A stretch of 64,000 nucleotides of DNA from Prochlorococcus sp. AG-402-M15 (GCA_003216615.1 QCIP01000005.1:1-64000), one strand, 5' to 3'; counted from the first letter of the stretch, positions 10,351-19,634 are shown. The notes: a model not told the origin generated them from the letters alone. Translations and numbers: made by a program.

Positions 10351-10887
10351 TTATGCCCACCATGGATTTTCATTAGTTCTAAAGTCAGTTTCTGTCCATT
10401 GTTTGACTAGTACAGCATCATCTTCAATATCGACATGAGCTAGCGCTAAAGATAAAGGAGCAGGCCCTCTGACTACCTTCCCATTTGTATCGTATTGACT
10501 GCCATGACAAGGACATATAAATTTATTAGCACCACTATCCCATGGAACAACGCAACCTAAATGAGTACAAATTGCATTTAAACCAAATTCACTTATTTCC
10601 TCACCCTCATTAATTATTAAATACGTTGGATCTCCCTTTAGACCCTGCACTAGACTTCTGTCTCCTGCTTGATGGGTAGCTAACCAACCTGTCTTAGTTA
10701 TTGGATTCCCTAATTCATCTTTAGCAGAAGTTCCACCACCACTACCACCTGCTCTTAAGGGCATGAAATAATTTGCTACTGGGTAAAGGGCTCCTAACGC
10801 TACACCAGTTGCAGTACCAAATGTAAGAAGATTCATAAATTGCCTTCGACCCATTGAAGGGACATCATTGGAACTTAATTGAGTCAT
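10351..10887 (-). CDS. petC: Cytochrome b6f Rieske iron-sulfur subunit PetC
   Basis: Takes electrons from plastoquinol and passes them to cytochrome f. The 2Fe-2S ligands lie in CTHLGC (107-112) and CPCHGS (125-130). The N-terminus has a twin-arginine motif ([10 protein letters not shown], residues 12-21) followed by one membrane helix (about 21-44) and a Gly-rich hinge ([10 protein letters not shown]), so the protein is a likely Tat client with an uncleaved anchor. petC and petA are in the usual cyanobacterial order, with the petA start region touching the petC stop. A divergent promoter region of about 120 bases separates petC from the next gene. Confidence 0.97.
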   Translation of the reverse strand: MTQLSSNDVPSMGRRQFMNLLTFGTATGVALGALYPVANYFMPLRAGGSGGGTSAKDELGNPITKTGWLATHQAGDRSLVQGLKGDPTYLIINEGEEISEFGLNAICTHLGCVVPWDSGANKFICPCHGSQYDTNGKVVRGPAPLSLALAHVDIEDDAVLVKQWTETDFRTNENPWWA

Positions 10888-11010
10888 TCGCTACTTGGTT
10901 CTGTTATTTATTATTTATTATGAAGCAAATTGTTCAATTTCTGTTGCAAATAGATAGGACTTTTAATAATTTAAAGTAAAAGTTTAGGAAGACTTAATTA
11001 ATTGATTTAA

Positions 11011-11328
11011 ATGAACCCATTGCTAGTAGATGAAGTTATCCATTATTTGATTCATCGCTGGGGGAAAAAATATGATTTTAGACTCTTTAGAAGAGGAAAA
11101 TTTGTTTATTTTCAAATGATGTGGGGATTTCTTGGACAAGAATCATTTCCTTTAAGTGAAGATGAATATAAAAAATCGATAGCTGATAAAATCGAGATTT
11201 TAAATAGATGTGGATATTCAGAAGAAGTGAGGGAATGGCTGAAGAAAGTCAATGTTAAGCCAAGGTTGGGTAGAGCTGTCAGCTTGCAATTAAATCTTAA
11301 TGAGAAGATGAAAGAGTTTTTGACTTAA
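11011..11328 (+). CDS. DUF3067-family conserved protein
   Basis: A 105-residue soluble protein with no signal or membrane segment. The pattern IHRWGKKYDFRLFRRGKFVYFQMMW-like (read across two segments), ESFPLSEDEY and the C-terminal VKPRLGRAVSLQL matches what I know of DUF3067, a family found in cyanobacteria and plant plastids with no established function. It starts 123 bases from petC in the opposite direction and overlaps the 3' end of tatC by 32 bases. Its steady position between the cytochrome b6f genes and tatC suggests a photosynthesis-related role, but that is inference. Confidence 0.85.
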   Translation: MNPLLVDEVIHYLIHRWGKKYDFRLFRRGKFVYFQMMWGFLGQESFPLSEDEYKKSIADKIEILNRCGYSEEVREWLKKVNVKPRLGRAVSLQLNLNEKMKEFLT

Positions 11329-12055
11329 GATTTTCTGATAAGTAAGTTAATCCAGTACCCACAAAAAATAAAAACACAATCGATATAGATAGCAATGACA
11401 TTGTCAAGGGGTCTGTTGAAGGGGTAATCACTGCAGATAAGATTGCTGAGGAGATTACAACTATCTTCCAATTAGAAATCATTTTTTCTGTAGTAATTAT
11501 TCCAAGAGAACCAAGAATAAATTGTAATACTGGCAATTGAAAAGCTATTGCAGTGCTCGACATTAATAAGAGAACAAAATCAAAATATCTTTCTATAGAC
11601 CAAGTTGGTTCAACAATATCAGCACCGAAAGTAATAAAGAAATTTATTGCTGCAGGGACTAATATCCACCATGAAAAAATTAATCCTAAAAAAAATAGAA
11701 GACCTGAACCAAAAACTGAGGGTAAGATAAGGCTTTTTTCTTGTTTTGTTAAACCAGGCGAAATGAATAAAATTATTTGATAAAAAATATAAGGCATAGA
11801 AACTATCAATCCACTGTAACCTGCAACTTTAATAGCGACAAATAAAAACTCTCCTGGAGCTAGTTGTAGTAAATGAATATCACCAGCTGGGATTTCTAAA
11901 AAAGATATTAATGGCTTTATAATGAGAAAACTAAAGAATATTGAAATAAGTATTGAGTAAATTGAGTTTAGTATCCTTTGACGAAGCTCCTCTAAATGAT
12001 CACTAAAAGTCATCGAATTTGATAATTTATTTTCACTTTGACCTATACCTCTCAT
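11297..12055 (-). CDS. tatC: Sec-independent protein translocase TatC
   Basis: Core subunit of the twin-arginine translocase, which recognises RR signal peptides and exports folded proteins across thylakoid and plasma membranes. The 252-residue protein has six predicted helices, the conserved MTFSDHLEELRQRIL N-terminus, where the Glu of HLEELR is critical, and the central FYQIILFISPGLTKQEK loop. It is transcribed toward petC; the Rieske protein two genes away carries an RR motif and is a probable client. No tatA is visible in this window. Confidence 0.95.
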   Translation of the reverse strand: MRGIGQSENKLSNSMTFSDHLEELRQRILNSIYSILISIFFSFLIIKPLISFLEIPAGDIHLLQLAPGEFLFVAIKVAGYSGLIVSMPYIFYQIILFISPGLTKQEKSLILPSVFGSGLLFFLGLIFSWWILVPAAINFFITFGADIVEPTWSIERYFDFVLLLMSSTAIAFQLPVLQFILGSLGIITTEKMISNWKIVVISSAILSAVITPSTDPLTMSLLSISIVFLFFVGTGLTYLSENLKSKTLSSSH

Positions 12056-12135
12056 TATGATTTGATAAAGATTTTGTAAGAAAAAGGTTTTAAAATACTA
12101 TTGTCAAAGTCCAATTTATTTCTCGATAAATTTAA

Positions 12136-12396
12136 TTATTTGCTTAATTTAGGATTGGTTGGATCTGGTAATAAGAAAGGTGGGGCATCATTTAGAGATG
12201 ATTCACCATAAGTTTCATATTCTCTATATCCACCCATTTTCCCATTTGTTTTCATTAAAGCGCTTACGAAGGCAAGTAGTAAGAAAACAGTAGGAGCTCC
12301 AATTATTAATGCAGCACCAAATAGATATCCAACAATAAATTCTGGAAAACTATGATTTCCTAAAAATTCATGAGTACCCAAAAGAAAATCAATCAT
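12136..12396 (-). CDS. Small membrane protein of unknown function (86 aa)
   Basis: The product begins with MIDFLLGTHEFLGNH, then has one long hydrophobic helix at about residues 23-48 (VGYLFGAALIIGAPTVFLLLAFV), followed by a polar, proline-rich tail with GGYREYETYGESS and PPFLLPDPTNP. I do not recognise the family. It lies between tatC and an RqcH-like gene on the same strand, 80 bases upstream of tatC. Length and shape are those of a small thylakoid or plasma membrane protein; ordinary codon usage and the clear helix support a real gene. Confidence 0.75.
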   Translation of the reverse strand: MIDFLLGTHEFLGNHSFPEFIVGYLFGAALIIGAPTVFLLLAFVSALMKTNGKMGGYREYETYGESSLNDAPPFLLPDPTNPKLSK

Positions 12397-12424
12397 TTAG
12401 ATTAAAAATTTTTTTTATTATAAA

Positions 12425-14125
12425 CTAAATTACTGTTTTGAGATTTTTTTTAATGTAATCTTCTCCTCTTGTAGGATTTCCCCAAATAATTTCTCCATTT
12501 TTAAAGGAAACGCAACCCGGTCCTCCTTTTTTGATTTTTTGCAAATCTTTAATCTTTACTAAATTAATTGGAACTTTAATGTTTCTTTTTGCCTTACTAA
12601 ATAAAGCAGCTAAATCTGCAGCTATTTGAAGATCTTGTTCAGATGCTATTTGAGATGAAGACTTCAAAACTACATGACTACCTGGTGATTCCTGTGCATG
12701 AAACCATAAATCGCCTTTTTTTGAGAATTTAAAGCTTATTAAGTCATTTTGCCTCATATTTCTCCCTACCTGAAGCTTCAATCCTGTGGGAGTGTCAACT
12801 TGAATAGGTGAAGATTGTATCTCAGATGTACTTTTGTTATCTTCTCTTTGCCTCTTGATATTGATATTAAACTCGTCACAAATTTCTTCCATAATTTCTT
12901 CTAGTAGTTTTATTTTTATAAAAAGTTTTTCATGATTTAAAGAATCTAGATTTTCTAGAAGTGTGGTGAATTCATCTAATCTTTTTATATTTGTTTCGTA
13001 AATACTTAATCTTTCTTTTATCAATTCTCTAGATCTCTTTAGTTTTTTTGACTTTTTATATAGTTTTTGTCCTTTAATAATATCTCGTTTTTTAATTTCA
13101 TTTGCAGAAAATATATTGTCAGCTTTTTCTTTATATACCTCGTAGTTTTCTGATTTTTTCAGAAGATCATATTGAATATTTAAATTCTTTTTCTCAGTAT
13201 TGGTCTGTTTAAAAATTATCCCTTGAATTTTCTTTTCCAATAATTCAAGTTTTTTTTGTTTTAGATGATAATCATAATAATTCTCTAAACAGGTGCATAA
13301 ATCTATTTTTTTTTTGCAATTAATTTCTTTATCAAAAAACCAAACGCAATAAAAATCTTTATTAAATATGGAAAAGTTAAAGTTATTGTTTTTAAACCTA
13401 TTTATCCAAATCTTCCAATTTTTAAATATCTCCTTTAAGTCAGAATCGCAAATGAAATCGATATTTTTTCCCATTATTTCCGAGTTATTAGTATTACTAA
13501 ATACTTCTAATTGTTTTGTAAGAATAGGGCTTACTCCTTGATAGGTATTTATTAAGCAGTATTTCAAAGACTCAGGTACCGTTGAAATTGATTCTTTCCA
13601 TGTTTGAAAAGACTCATCTTCTCTAGGTTGTTTTTTAAGATTTACTGGAGGGTCAGAATAAATTGATCCTGTTGAAATTGTTCTAAAACTAGATTGACTT
13701 GATTTAATTTGTTTACCAACGGCGATAATTTTATGTTTTTTATCCAAATAAAAAATATTGCTATGTTTTCCCATTAACTCAAAAATTAAATACTTGCTAA
13801 TTTCATCGCCAGGTTTTTTTGCAAAACCAAATTTTATGACTCTTTCGAAATCATCTTGATCAATCGAAATTAAAGCCATATATTTTAATCCGTATCTTAT
13901 TTGTTTAGAAAGTGTACTTTCTCTTCCAATTTTTTCTGGCTTATTTATCTTTAATATTCTGGGAGATTCACCATTCCATGAAACTTCTAACCAAGTTTGA
14001 GAATCTACTCCTCTGAAACATAATTGAATTGTATTAGGTTCAGGTTGTTGGGCAGTTTCAAACTTTGTAGGTAAAATATTCTTTGATAAATAATGCAAGA
14101 CAGCTCTAATAGATGTAATATCCAT
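12425..14125 (-). CDS. RqcH/NFACT-family ribosome quality control protein
   Basis: Homologue of bacterial RqcH and eukaryotic Rqc2, which binds obstructed 50S subunits and directs alanine tailing of stalled nascent chains. It has the NFACT-N start SIRAVLHYLSKNILPTKFE, a long coiled-coil middle (roughly residues 290-430), and the C-terminal NFACT-R (DUF814) domain with KKGDLWFHAQESPGSHVVLK read in pieces. ATG 14125 is chosen because the family start follows directly; ATG 14149 adds eight residues. Older annotation calls such proteins fibronectin-binding, which is unlikely here. It is divergent from gmk with about 70 bases between the starts. Confidence 0.88.
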   Translation of the reverse strand: MDITSIRAVLHYLSKNILPTKFETAQQPEPNTIQLCFRGVDSQTWLEVSWNGESPRILKINKPEKIGRESTLSKQIRYGLKYMALISIDQDDFERVIKFGFAKKPGDEISKYLIFELMGKHSNIFYLDKKHKIIAVGKQIKSSQSSFRTISTGSIYSDPPVNLKKQPREDESFQTWKESISTVPESLKYCLINTYQGVSPILTKQLEVFSNTNNSEIMGKNIDFICDSDLKEIFKNWKIWINRFKNNNFNFSIFNKDFYCVWFFDKEINCKKKIDLCTCLENYYDYHLKQKKLELLEKKIQGIIFKQTNTEKKNLNIQYDLLKKSENYEVYKEKADNIFSANEIKKRDIIKGQKLYKKSKKLKRSRELIKERLSIYETNIKRLDEFTTLLENLDSLNHEKLFIKIKLLEEIMEEICDEFNINIKRQREDNKSTSEIQSSPIQVDTPTGLKLQVGRNMRQNDLISFKFSKKGDLWFHAQESPGSHVVLKSSSQIASEQDLQIAADLAALFSKAKRNIKVPINLVKIKDLQKIKKGGPGCVSFKNGEIIWGNPTRGEDYIKKNLKTVI

Positions 14126-14198
14126 TATCTGAGGCACCCCTTTTTGCATTATTTTTTTTTAATTTGCAAGACACTTATTTTACTGTAAAAAATTTAAT

Positions 14199-14753
14199 AT
14201 GAAAAATCTGAAAAAACTCATTATCCTTACTGGACCTAGTGGGGTAGGTAAAGGAACTGTTGTTAAAGAAATATTAGATAAAGAAAAAAATATTTGGCTT
14301 TCAATATCTGCAACTACTAGAGAACCTAGAGATGGAGAGAAGGAGGGAGAAAATTATTACTTTTTGAGTCAAGAAAAGTTTAAAGAAATGATTGAAAAAA
14401 AACTTTTTCTTGAATGGGCTCAGTTTGCTGGTAACTACTATGGAACCCCATTATCTTCTGTTAATGAAAAAATCAAACAGGGATTTACCGTACTTCTTGA
14501 AATTGAAGTGGAAGGTGCTAAGCAAATAAAAGAAAAGTTTCCTAATTCGTTGTCAATATTTTTACTCCCTCCAGATATCGCAGAACTAGAGAGACGAATA
14601 AGAAATAGAGGCACAGAAAAGGAAGAGGCAATTAAAAAAAGACTCTCAAGGGCAGATTATGAGATTTCAGCATCAAATGAATTTGATTTCGCATTAACAA
14701 ATTCTGATGTTAATGAAACAGCGAAGAGAATAATCAAGTTAATACAAACTTAA
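14199..14753 (+). CDS. gmk: Guanylate kinase
   Basis: Phosphorylates GMP to GDP with ATP. The P-loop GPSGVGKGTV lies at residues 12-21, followed by SISATTREPRDGEKEGENYYF, the GMP-binding segment (shown here without its neighbours), and the lid region RIRNRGTEKEEAIKKRL. At 184 residues it is normal length. It stops 15 bases before the 3' end of convergent psaJ. Confidence 0.95.
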   Translation: MKNLKKLIILTGPSGVGKGTVVKEILDKEKNIWLSISATTREPRDGEKEGENYYFLSQEKFKEMIEKKLFLEWAQFAGNYYGTPLSSVNEKIKQGFTVLLEIEVEGAKQIKEKFPNSLSIFLLPPDIAELERRIRNRGTEKEEAIKKRLSRADYEISASNEFDFALTNSDVNETAKRIIKLIQT

Positions 14754-14768
14754 CTATTCTCTGTTTTG

Positions 14769-14903
14769 TCAGCTCATTGGATGAAATAGTAAATCTGGGA
14801 AAAACCTATTAAATTCAATAATTATTCCAGCTGTAAGGCTTAGCCAAATTGCTGCAACTACTGGGGCAGATCTAACAAATTTTGTGTTTAGAATTTTGAA
14901 CAT
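14769..14903 (-). CDS. psaJ: Photosystem I subunit IX PsaJ
   Basis: A 44-residue single-helix thylakoid protein that packs beside PsaF and helps bind chlorophyll at the edge of photosystem I. Translating the minus strand from ATG 14903 gives [20 protein letters not shown], a hydrophobic helix, then [17 protein letters not shown] and TGA. The APV...W start and the EFNRFFPD end are the PsaJ pattern. It follows psaF by 28 bases, the conserved psaF-psaJ order, so the two are surely cotranscribed. Confidence 0.95.
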   Translation of the reverse strand: MFKILNTKFVRSAPVVAAIWLSLTAGIIIEFNRFFPDLLFHPMS

Positions 14904-14931
14904 TTGTTTTTATGAAAGTTTTTAAAGACGT

Positions 14932-15486
14932 TTAGCGAGGACCATTAAGTGTAATATTGTTATCTTTCTCTCGTAAATCTCCATTTCTACCTTGTTTATT
15001 AGCAAGAAGAGGCCATTGTGCTCCTTTAACAAGACATTTTCTAGCCAAGTCAAGATCAATAATTATCTCAAGATCTGCTGGATTCTTAGTCTTTTTTGAT
15101 TCAATCAAATATTCTCTTCCGGACCAGCCTATAATTCCAGCAATGTAAATGAACAATACTCCTGGAATAAGTAAATCTCCCTCATGACCTCTATTTAATA
15201 GAGCTCCCCATGGCTCAAGTGGAGGTCCAATAATTAAATGTGGAAGACCATCATCTCCGCATGATGCTTTCCCGTATCTTTCAAATCTTGCTATGTCTTT
15301 TTGAGTAGTTGCAGAATTTGCTCTCTCGATGAATTTAGGGTTTTCAGAACATTTTGTGAGAGCTGATGCAGTATATTCTGTGCTGGCTCTGTCTGCGTTT
15401 AAGGCAGGACCATTAGCAGCTAGAACCATTGGAGTAATTCCTAGGAACAGAAAAACCGAGGTTATTATTGAAAAAAAGAATTTCAT
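14932..15486 (-). CDS. psaF: Photosystem I subunit III PsaF
   Basis: Lumen-exposed subunit of photosystem I that, with PsaJ, lies near the electron-donor docking side. The 184 residues begin with a cleavable signal peptide ending at VLA before ANGPALNADR. Two conserved cysteines (TKCSEN and KASCGDDGLPHL) form the usual disulfide, and the GVLFIYIAGIIGWSGREYL helix follows. ATG 15486 is preferred over an in-frame TTG three codons upstream. It is divergent from tsaD, with 74 bases between starts. Confidence 0.96.
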   Translation of the reverse strand: MKFFFSIITSVFLFLGITPMVLAANGPALNADRASTEYTASALTKCSENPKFIERANSATTQKDIARFERYGKASCGDDGLPHLIIGPPLEPWGALLNRGHEGDLLIPGVLFIYIAGIIGWSGREYLIESKKTKNPADLEIIIDLDLARKCLVKGAQWPLLANKQGRNGDLREKDNNITLNGPR

Positions 15487-15560
15487 AAGTTGCAATCTTT
15501 AATTCCTTATAGTTTGTTAAGTAAGAAATTAATATTAAAATAGAACAATTTGAATCAAAT

Positions 15561-16631
15561 ATGCGCAAAGTTTTAGCTATTGAAACAAGTTGTGATGAGA
15601 CATCTGTCTCAATAGTTTCTAATATTGGCGATAATTTCAAAATTCATTCAAATATCATTGCATCTCAAATTGAAGATCATGCAAAATGGGGAGGAGTGGT
15701 TCCTGAACTTGCAGCTAGAAAGCACCTAGAGTTGTTACCTTTTGTTTTAGAAAAGGCTTTAATAGAATCAAAAACCAAAATTGAAGAAATTGATTATATT
15801 GCATCAACTGTCGCTCCTGGATTGGTTGGGTGTTTACGAGTTGGCTCTATAACTGCAAGATCACTTTGCATGTTACATTCAAAGCCATTTTTGGGAATTC
15901 ATCATTTGGAGGGACATTTATCTTCAATTCTATTTTCAGAAAATTATCCAAAGAAATCTTTTCTTACATTACTTGTTAGCGGCGGACATACTGAATTGAT
16001 AAAGGTTGATGATAGAAGGGGAATGCAGAGACTTGGGAAAAGCTTTGATGATGCAGCTGGAGAAGCCTTTGATAAAGTTGGAAGATTATTAGGTCTGGCT
16101 TATCCAGGAGGACCGGCAATTGAAAAGATTGCTAAAAATGGAGACCCTATGAAATTTGATTTACCAAAATGTAGGATTTCTGATAAAAAGGGCGGCTTTC
16201 TTAAATATGATTTCTCCTTTAGCGGTTTAAAAACTGCTGTATTAAGATTAGTTGAGAAATTAAATTTAGAGGGGAAGGCCGTTCCTGTTCCTGATGTTGC
16301 CGCAAGTTTTGAGAGAGTAGTGGCTGAGGTTTTGGTAGAGAGAACTATAAAATGTGCAGAAGATCATAGCCTCGATAATGTTGTTGTAGTTGGGGGAGTG
16401 GCTGCTAATAATACATTAAGAAAAATGATGATAAGTGAAGCTAGTAAAAAATCGATTAAAGTTCATTTAGCTCCACTTAATCTTTGTACAGATAATGCGG
16501 CGATGATTGGAGCAGCCGCGTTGTTCAGGATCAAATTTAAGGAACATTTAAGTTCCCTCAAATTAGGTGTCTCTGGGAGATTATCAATTGAACAAGCAAA
16601 TACCCTTTATGAAGAAAATCCTCCTTTCTAA
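15561..16631 (+). CDS. tsaD: tRNA N6-adenosine threonylcarbamoyltransferase TsaD
   Basis: Catalyses the final step of t6A formation at position 37 of ANN-decoding tRNAs, with TsaB and TsaE. The ASKHA fold shows AIETSCDET near the N-terminus, the metal ligands His115 and His119 in HHLEGHLSS, and VSGGHTEL. The 356-residue length is normal. The C-terminal VVVGGVAANNTLR and DNAAMIGAAA segments complete the family pattern. An hli gene follows after only five bases. Confidence 0.96.
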   Translation: MRKVLAIETSCDETSVSIVSNIGDNFKIHSNIIASQIEDHAKWGGVVPELAARKHLELLPFVLEKALIESKTKIEEIDYIASTVAPGLVGCLRVGSITARSLCMLHSKPFLGIHHLEGHLSSILFSENYPKKSFLTLLVSGGHTELIKVDDRRGMQRLGKSFDDAAGEAFDKVGRLLGLAYPGGPAIEKIAKNGDPMKFDLPKCRISDKKGGFLKYDFSFSGLKTAVLRLVEKLNLEGKAVPVPDVAASFERVVAEVLVERTIKCAEDHSLDNVVVVGGVAANNTLRKMMISEASKKSIKVHLAPLNLCTDNAAMIGAAALFRIKFKEHLSSLKLGVSGRLSIEQANTLYEENPPF

Positions 16632-16636
16632 CTCCA

Positions 16637-16813
16637 ATGAACAAACATTCTAAAATTGAGATTAAAGAGACAAAAAACTTCGTTGATAAAAAAGAACTGA
16701 ACTTATGGAAAAGAGGTTTTACCCCTCAAGCTGAAATATGGAATGGAAGGATGGCAACTGTTGGTATAGGGATAATTTTTATCATTATCGCTTTAATAAG
16801 CCAATTTTCTTAA
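16637..16813 (+). CDS. High-light-inducible protein (Hli/CAB-like single helix)
   Basis: A 58-residue protein starting at ATG 16637, translated by hand. It contains the chlorophyll-binding motif AEIWNGRMATVG (residues 32-43) followed by one hydrophobic helix (IGIIFIIIALI). Hli proteins bind chlorophyll and carotenoid and protect photosystem assembly under excess light. The hydrophilic N-terminus includes LWKRGFTPQ, as in other picocyanobacterial Hli proteins. It starts five bases after the tsaD stop, so transcription from the tsaD promoter is likely. Confidence 0.93.
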   Translation: MNKHSKIEIKETKNFVDKKELNLWKRGFTPQAEIWNGRMATVGIGIIFIIIALISQFS

Positions 16814-16980
16814 TAGAGATAAAATTTATTTGATTTAAAATTAATTTTGTAAGTTTTAATAAAATTTAGTTTTGTTCAGCTGATTAATTAAATTAAAAAG
16901 TATTTTATTTAATGGACTTGCGATAAGATTATTGATTTAATCAAAATAATTAATATTTTTATCATTATAATTAAGTATAT

Positions 16981-18180
16981 ATGACGCCTGAAAGGCTTGG
17001 ATTACTTTGGGGAATAACAGTATTTGCAGGTGCTTGTGCTCGATTATTTTCTTCTTTTACAGGATTCCCCAGTGTTGTCATTTTATTGCTTTCTGGATTA
17101 TTAGTAGGAAGATCAGGTTTAGGGCTGGTTGAGCCTTTAGATCTAGGTCAAGGGCTTGAAACAATTGTAGGGCTTTTAGTCTGCTTGGTCTTATTTGAAG
17201 GTGGACTAAATTTAAAACTTCCTGAGGGGAATATCCGAAATACTGTTCTGAAAATTTCATTAGTAAGACTTTTTATTTCATTATCTGCTGGAATTTTTAT
17301 TGCTCATTGGCTGGCAGGTCTTTCATGGCAAGTTGCAGGAATATATAGTGCCATAGTTCTAGCTACAGGGCCAACAGTTGTCTCTCCATTAGTTGAACAA
17401 ATAAAATTAGCTTCCCCGCTTTCTGAAGTTTTAAAAGCTGAAGGGTTGTTACTTGAACCAATTGGTGCAGTACTAGCACTATTACTTTTAGAACTAACTT
17501 TAGGGGACCTACGCGGGATTAACGATGTATTTATTGCATTAATGCAAAGATTAGGAGGCGGAGTTCTAATCGGATTAGGTTCAGGATGGTTGCTATCAGA
17601 AATTTTAAAAAAAATAAAAAATGAAGCTTCATTTGGTATAGAGTTACAAGTTACCCTTGGATTTATTTTTCTTGTGTATGGAATTTGTGAATATTTTTTG
17701 CCAGAATCAGGCTTGCCAGCTTCTGTAGCGGCAGGCTTTATTGTGGGCAAAAGAGAAGTAATAGATAAGGAGAGGTTGGATAATCTAATAGGCGAATTAG
17801 CTCAATTAGCGATAACAGTTCTTTTCCCCCTTTTGGCAGCTGATGTTTCTTGGGGTGAATTAAGTCCACTAGGATGGGGAGGGGTTATCTGCGTTTTTAT
17901 GTTGATGGTAATTGTTCGTCCTATCTCTATATGGTTAGCAACATTGGGAAGAGAATTAAACTTAAAAGAAAAAGTATTTTTAGCCTGGTTAGCCCCAAGA
18001 GGTATTGTTACTGCGGCGGTAGCCTCTCTTTTTTCTATTAGATTAGAACAGGCTGGTATCCTTGGGGCTGGACGTCTTCAAGGTTTAGTATTTCTTACTA
18101 TATTAATGACAGTAGGCATACAAGGTCTTACAGCTAAACCTTTGGTGAATCGGCTTGAATTAGGCCAAAAAAAAATTTAG
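16981..18180 (+). CDS. Cation/proton antiporter (CPA1/NhaP-related)
   Basis: Integral membrane protein of 399 residues with about 12 hydrophobic helices, predicted to exchange Na+ or K+ for H+. Recognisable elements are LFEGGLNL (72-79), the ATGPTVVSPL segment (128-137), AEGLLLEPIGAVLA (153-166) and LAPRGIVTAAVASL with its conserved Arg. The canonical TDP and ND active-site motifs of NhaP read TGP and EP here, which points to a distinct subfamily whose ion is not known to me. A 167-base AT-rich gap without any gene lies upstream. The 3' end overlaps gltX by four bases. Confidence 0.85.
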   Translation: MTPERLGLLWGITVFAGACARLFSSFTGFPSVVILLLSGLLVGRSGLGLVEPLDLGQGLETIVGLLVCLVLFEGGLNLKLPEGNIRNTVLKISLVRLFISLSAGIFIAHWLAGLSWQVAGIYSAIVLATGPTVVSPLVEQIKLASPLSEVLKAEGLLLEPIGAVLALLLLELTLGDLRGINDVFIALMQRLGGGVLIGLGSGWLLSEILKKIKNEASFGIELQVTLGFIFLVYGICEYFLPESGLPASVAAGFIVGKREVIDKERLDNLIGELAQLAITVLFPLLAADVSWGELSPLGWGGVICVFMLMVIVRPISIWLATLGRELNLKEKVFLAWLAPRGIVTAAVASLFSIRLEQAGILGAGRLQGLVFLTILMTVGIQGLTAKPLVNRLELGQKKI

Positions 18181-19616
18181 ATTATTTTAAGACATCTTTC
18201 AATTCGTGATATATCGCTTTTACTCTCAGAGAAAAGTTCCCAACTTTGAATTAAATCTGGTCCACTGAGAGAACCAAAAAAGGCTACTCTTAATGATTTC
18301 ATTAAAATCCCTTTTTTAACATTATGGATTTTTGAGATTTCGTTTATTATTTCTTTTGCTTTTTCTTTGTCTAGTTTTACAGCATTTTGCTTAATTAAAT
18401 AATTTAAGATTAGTTTTAGAGATACTTTGCCATCATTGTTTACGAGGAAATCTTGACCTTCTTTTTCAATTGGAGGCAATAAGAAAAATGGTTTTGATTG
18501 TTCAATGGCGTCTTTTAAAAGAGTCAAAGAGTCTTTAATTAAAATTGCTAATTTAATAGCCCATTCTTGAGATGGTGTTTCCCAACCCATATTATCCCAG
18601 TATTTTATCATTATCCCACTTAATTTTACTGATTCCATGTTTTTTATGTATTGAGAATTGATCCAGTTGAGTTTTTCCCAACTGAATTTAGCTCCAGCTT
18701 TATTTATATCTGATAAGTCAAAAATTTTAGATATCTCTTCAAGTGAAAGTATTTCACTCTCGGCAGATTTTGGTGACCATCCTAAAAAGGCCATGTAGTT
18801 CGCTAAGGCTTCAGGTAAATATCCCATTTCTCTAAATTCGTCGATTGAAGTAACGCAATCTCTCTTGGATAATTTTTTCCCTTCGCTATTTAGTATTAAA
18901 GGTGTATGTGAAAAAGTTGGTAGTTTGAAATCTAACGCTTCATAAATCAATATTTGTTTTGCAGTATTAGAGATATGGTCTTCACCCCTTACTACATGCG
19001 TGATATTCATGAAATGATCATCAACTACAACTGCAAGATTATACAAAGGATCTCCAATCTCGTATCCCTTAGCCCTTCTTGATAAAACTAAATCGCCACC
19101 TAAGTCCTTTCCTTGCCATTTGATTTCACCTCTTATCTGATCTGTCCAGTTGATTTGTATTTTTTCATCAATTTTGAACCTTATTACAGAAGTCCTTCCT
19201 TGGGATATGAATTTTTCTATTTCTTCTTTCGAAAGATTTCTGTTCCTATTATCATGCTTCGGAGGTAAACCTTTCTTTTTTTGTTCTTCCCTTAATTCAG
19301 AAATCTCATCTTCTGTAGTAAAGCATCTATATGCATTCCCAGACTCTAATAGCTTTTTGATGTATTTTTTGTGAATTGAAATTCGGTCACTTTGGTTTAC
19401 AGGGTCTTCATCCCATTTAAGTCCAAGCCATTTCAAACCCTCTAATATATTTTTTGTGTATTCAGATTTAGATCTAAGAAAGTCTGTATCTTCTATTCTT
19501 ATGAGGAACTTTCCTTCTATTTTTTGTGCATACAACCAGTTGAATAATGCTGTTCGAGCTGTACCAATATGAAATAAACCCGTTGGACTTGGTGCTAATC
19601 TTAAACGTTTTTCCAA
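18177..19616 (-). CDS. gltX: Glutamyl-tRNA synthetase
   Basis: Charges tRNA-Glu, and in organisms without GlnRS also tRNA-Gln; in cyanobacteria glutamyl-tRNA also feeds tetrapyrrole synthesis. The class I signature appears as PSPTGLFHIGTARTALFN (residues 9-26, HIGH-like HIGT) and the KMSKS-like loop as KKLSKRD. The 479-residue length is normal for a discriminating or non-discriminating bacterial GltX. The start is TTG 19616, eight codons before the HIGT block, as the family alignment requires. tRNA-Asp lies just upstream on the same strand. Confidence 0.95.
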   Translation of the reverse strand: MEKRLRLAPSPTGLFHIGTARTALFNWLYAQKIEGKFLIRIEDTDFLRSKSEYTKNILEGLKWLGLKWDEDPVNQSDRISIHKKYIKKLLESGNAYRCFTTEDEISELREEQKKKGLPPKHDNRNRNLSKEEIEKFISQGRTSVIRFKIDEKIQINWTDQIRGEIKWQGKDLGGDLVLSRRAKGYEIGDPLYNLAVVVDDHFMNITHVVRGEDHISNTAKQILIYEALDFKLPTFSHTPLILNSEGKKLSKRDCVTSIDEFREMGYLPEALANYMAFLGWSPKSAESEILSLEEISKIFDLSDINKAGAKFSWEKLNWINSQYIKNMESVKLSGIMIKYWDNMGWETPSQEWAIKLAILIKDSLTLLKDAIEQSKPFFLLPPIEKEGQDFLVNNDGKVSLKLILNYLIKQNAVKLDKEKAKEIINEISKIHNVKKGILMKSLRVAFFGSLSGPDLIQSWELFSESKSDISRIERCLKII

Positions 19617-19634
19617 ATTTTTCTTAGAAAAAAC

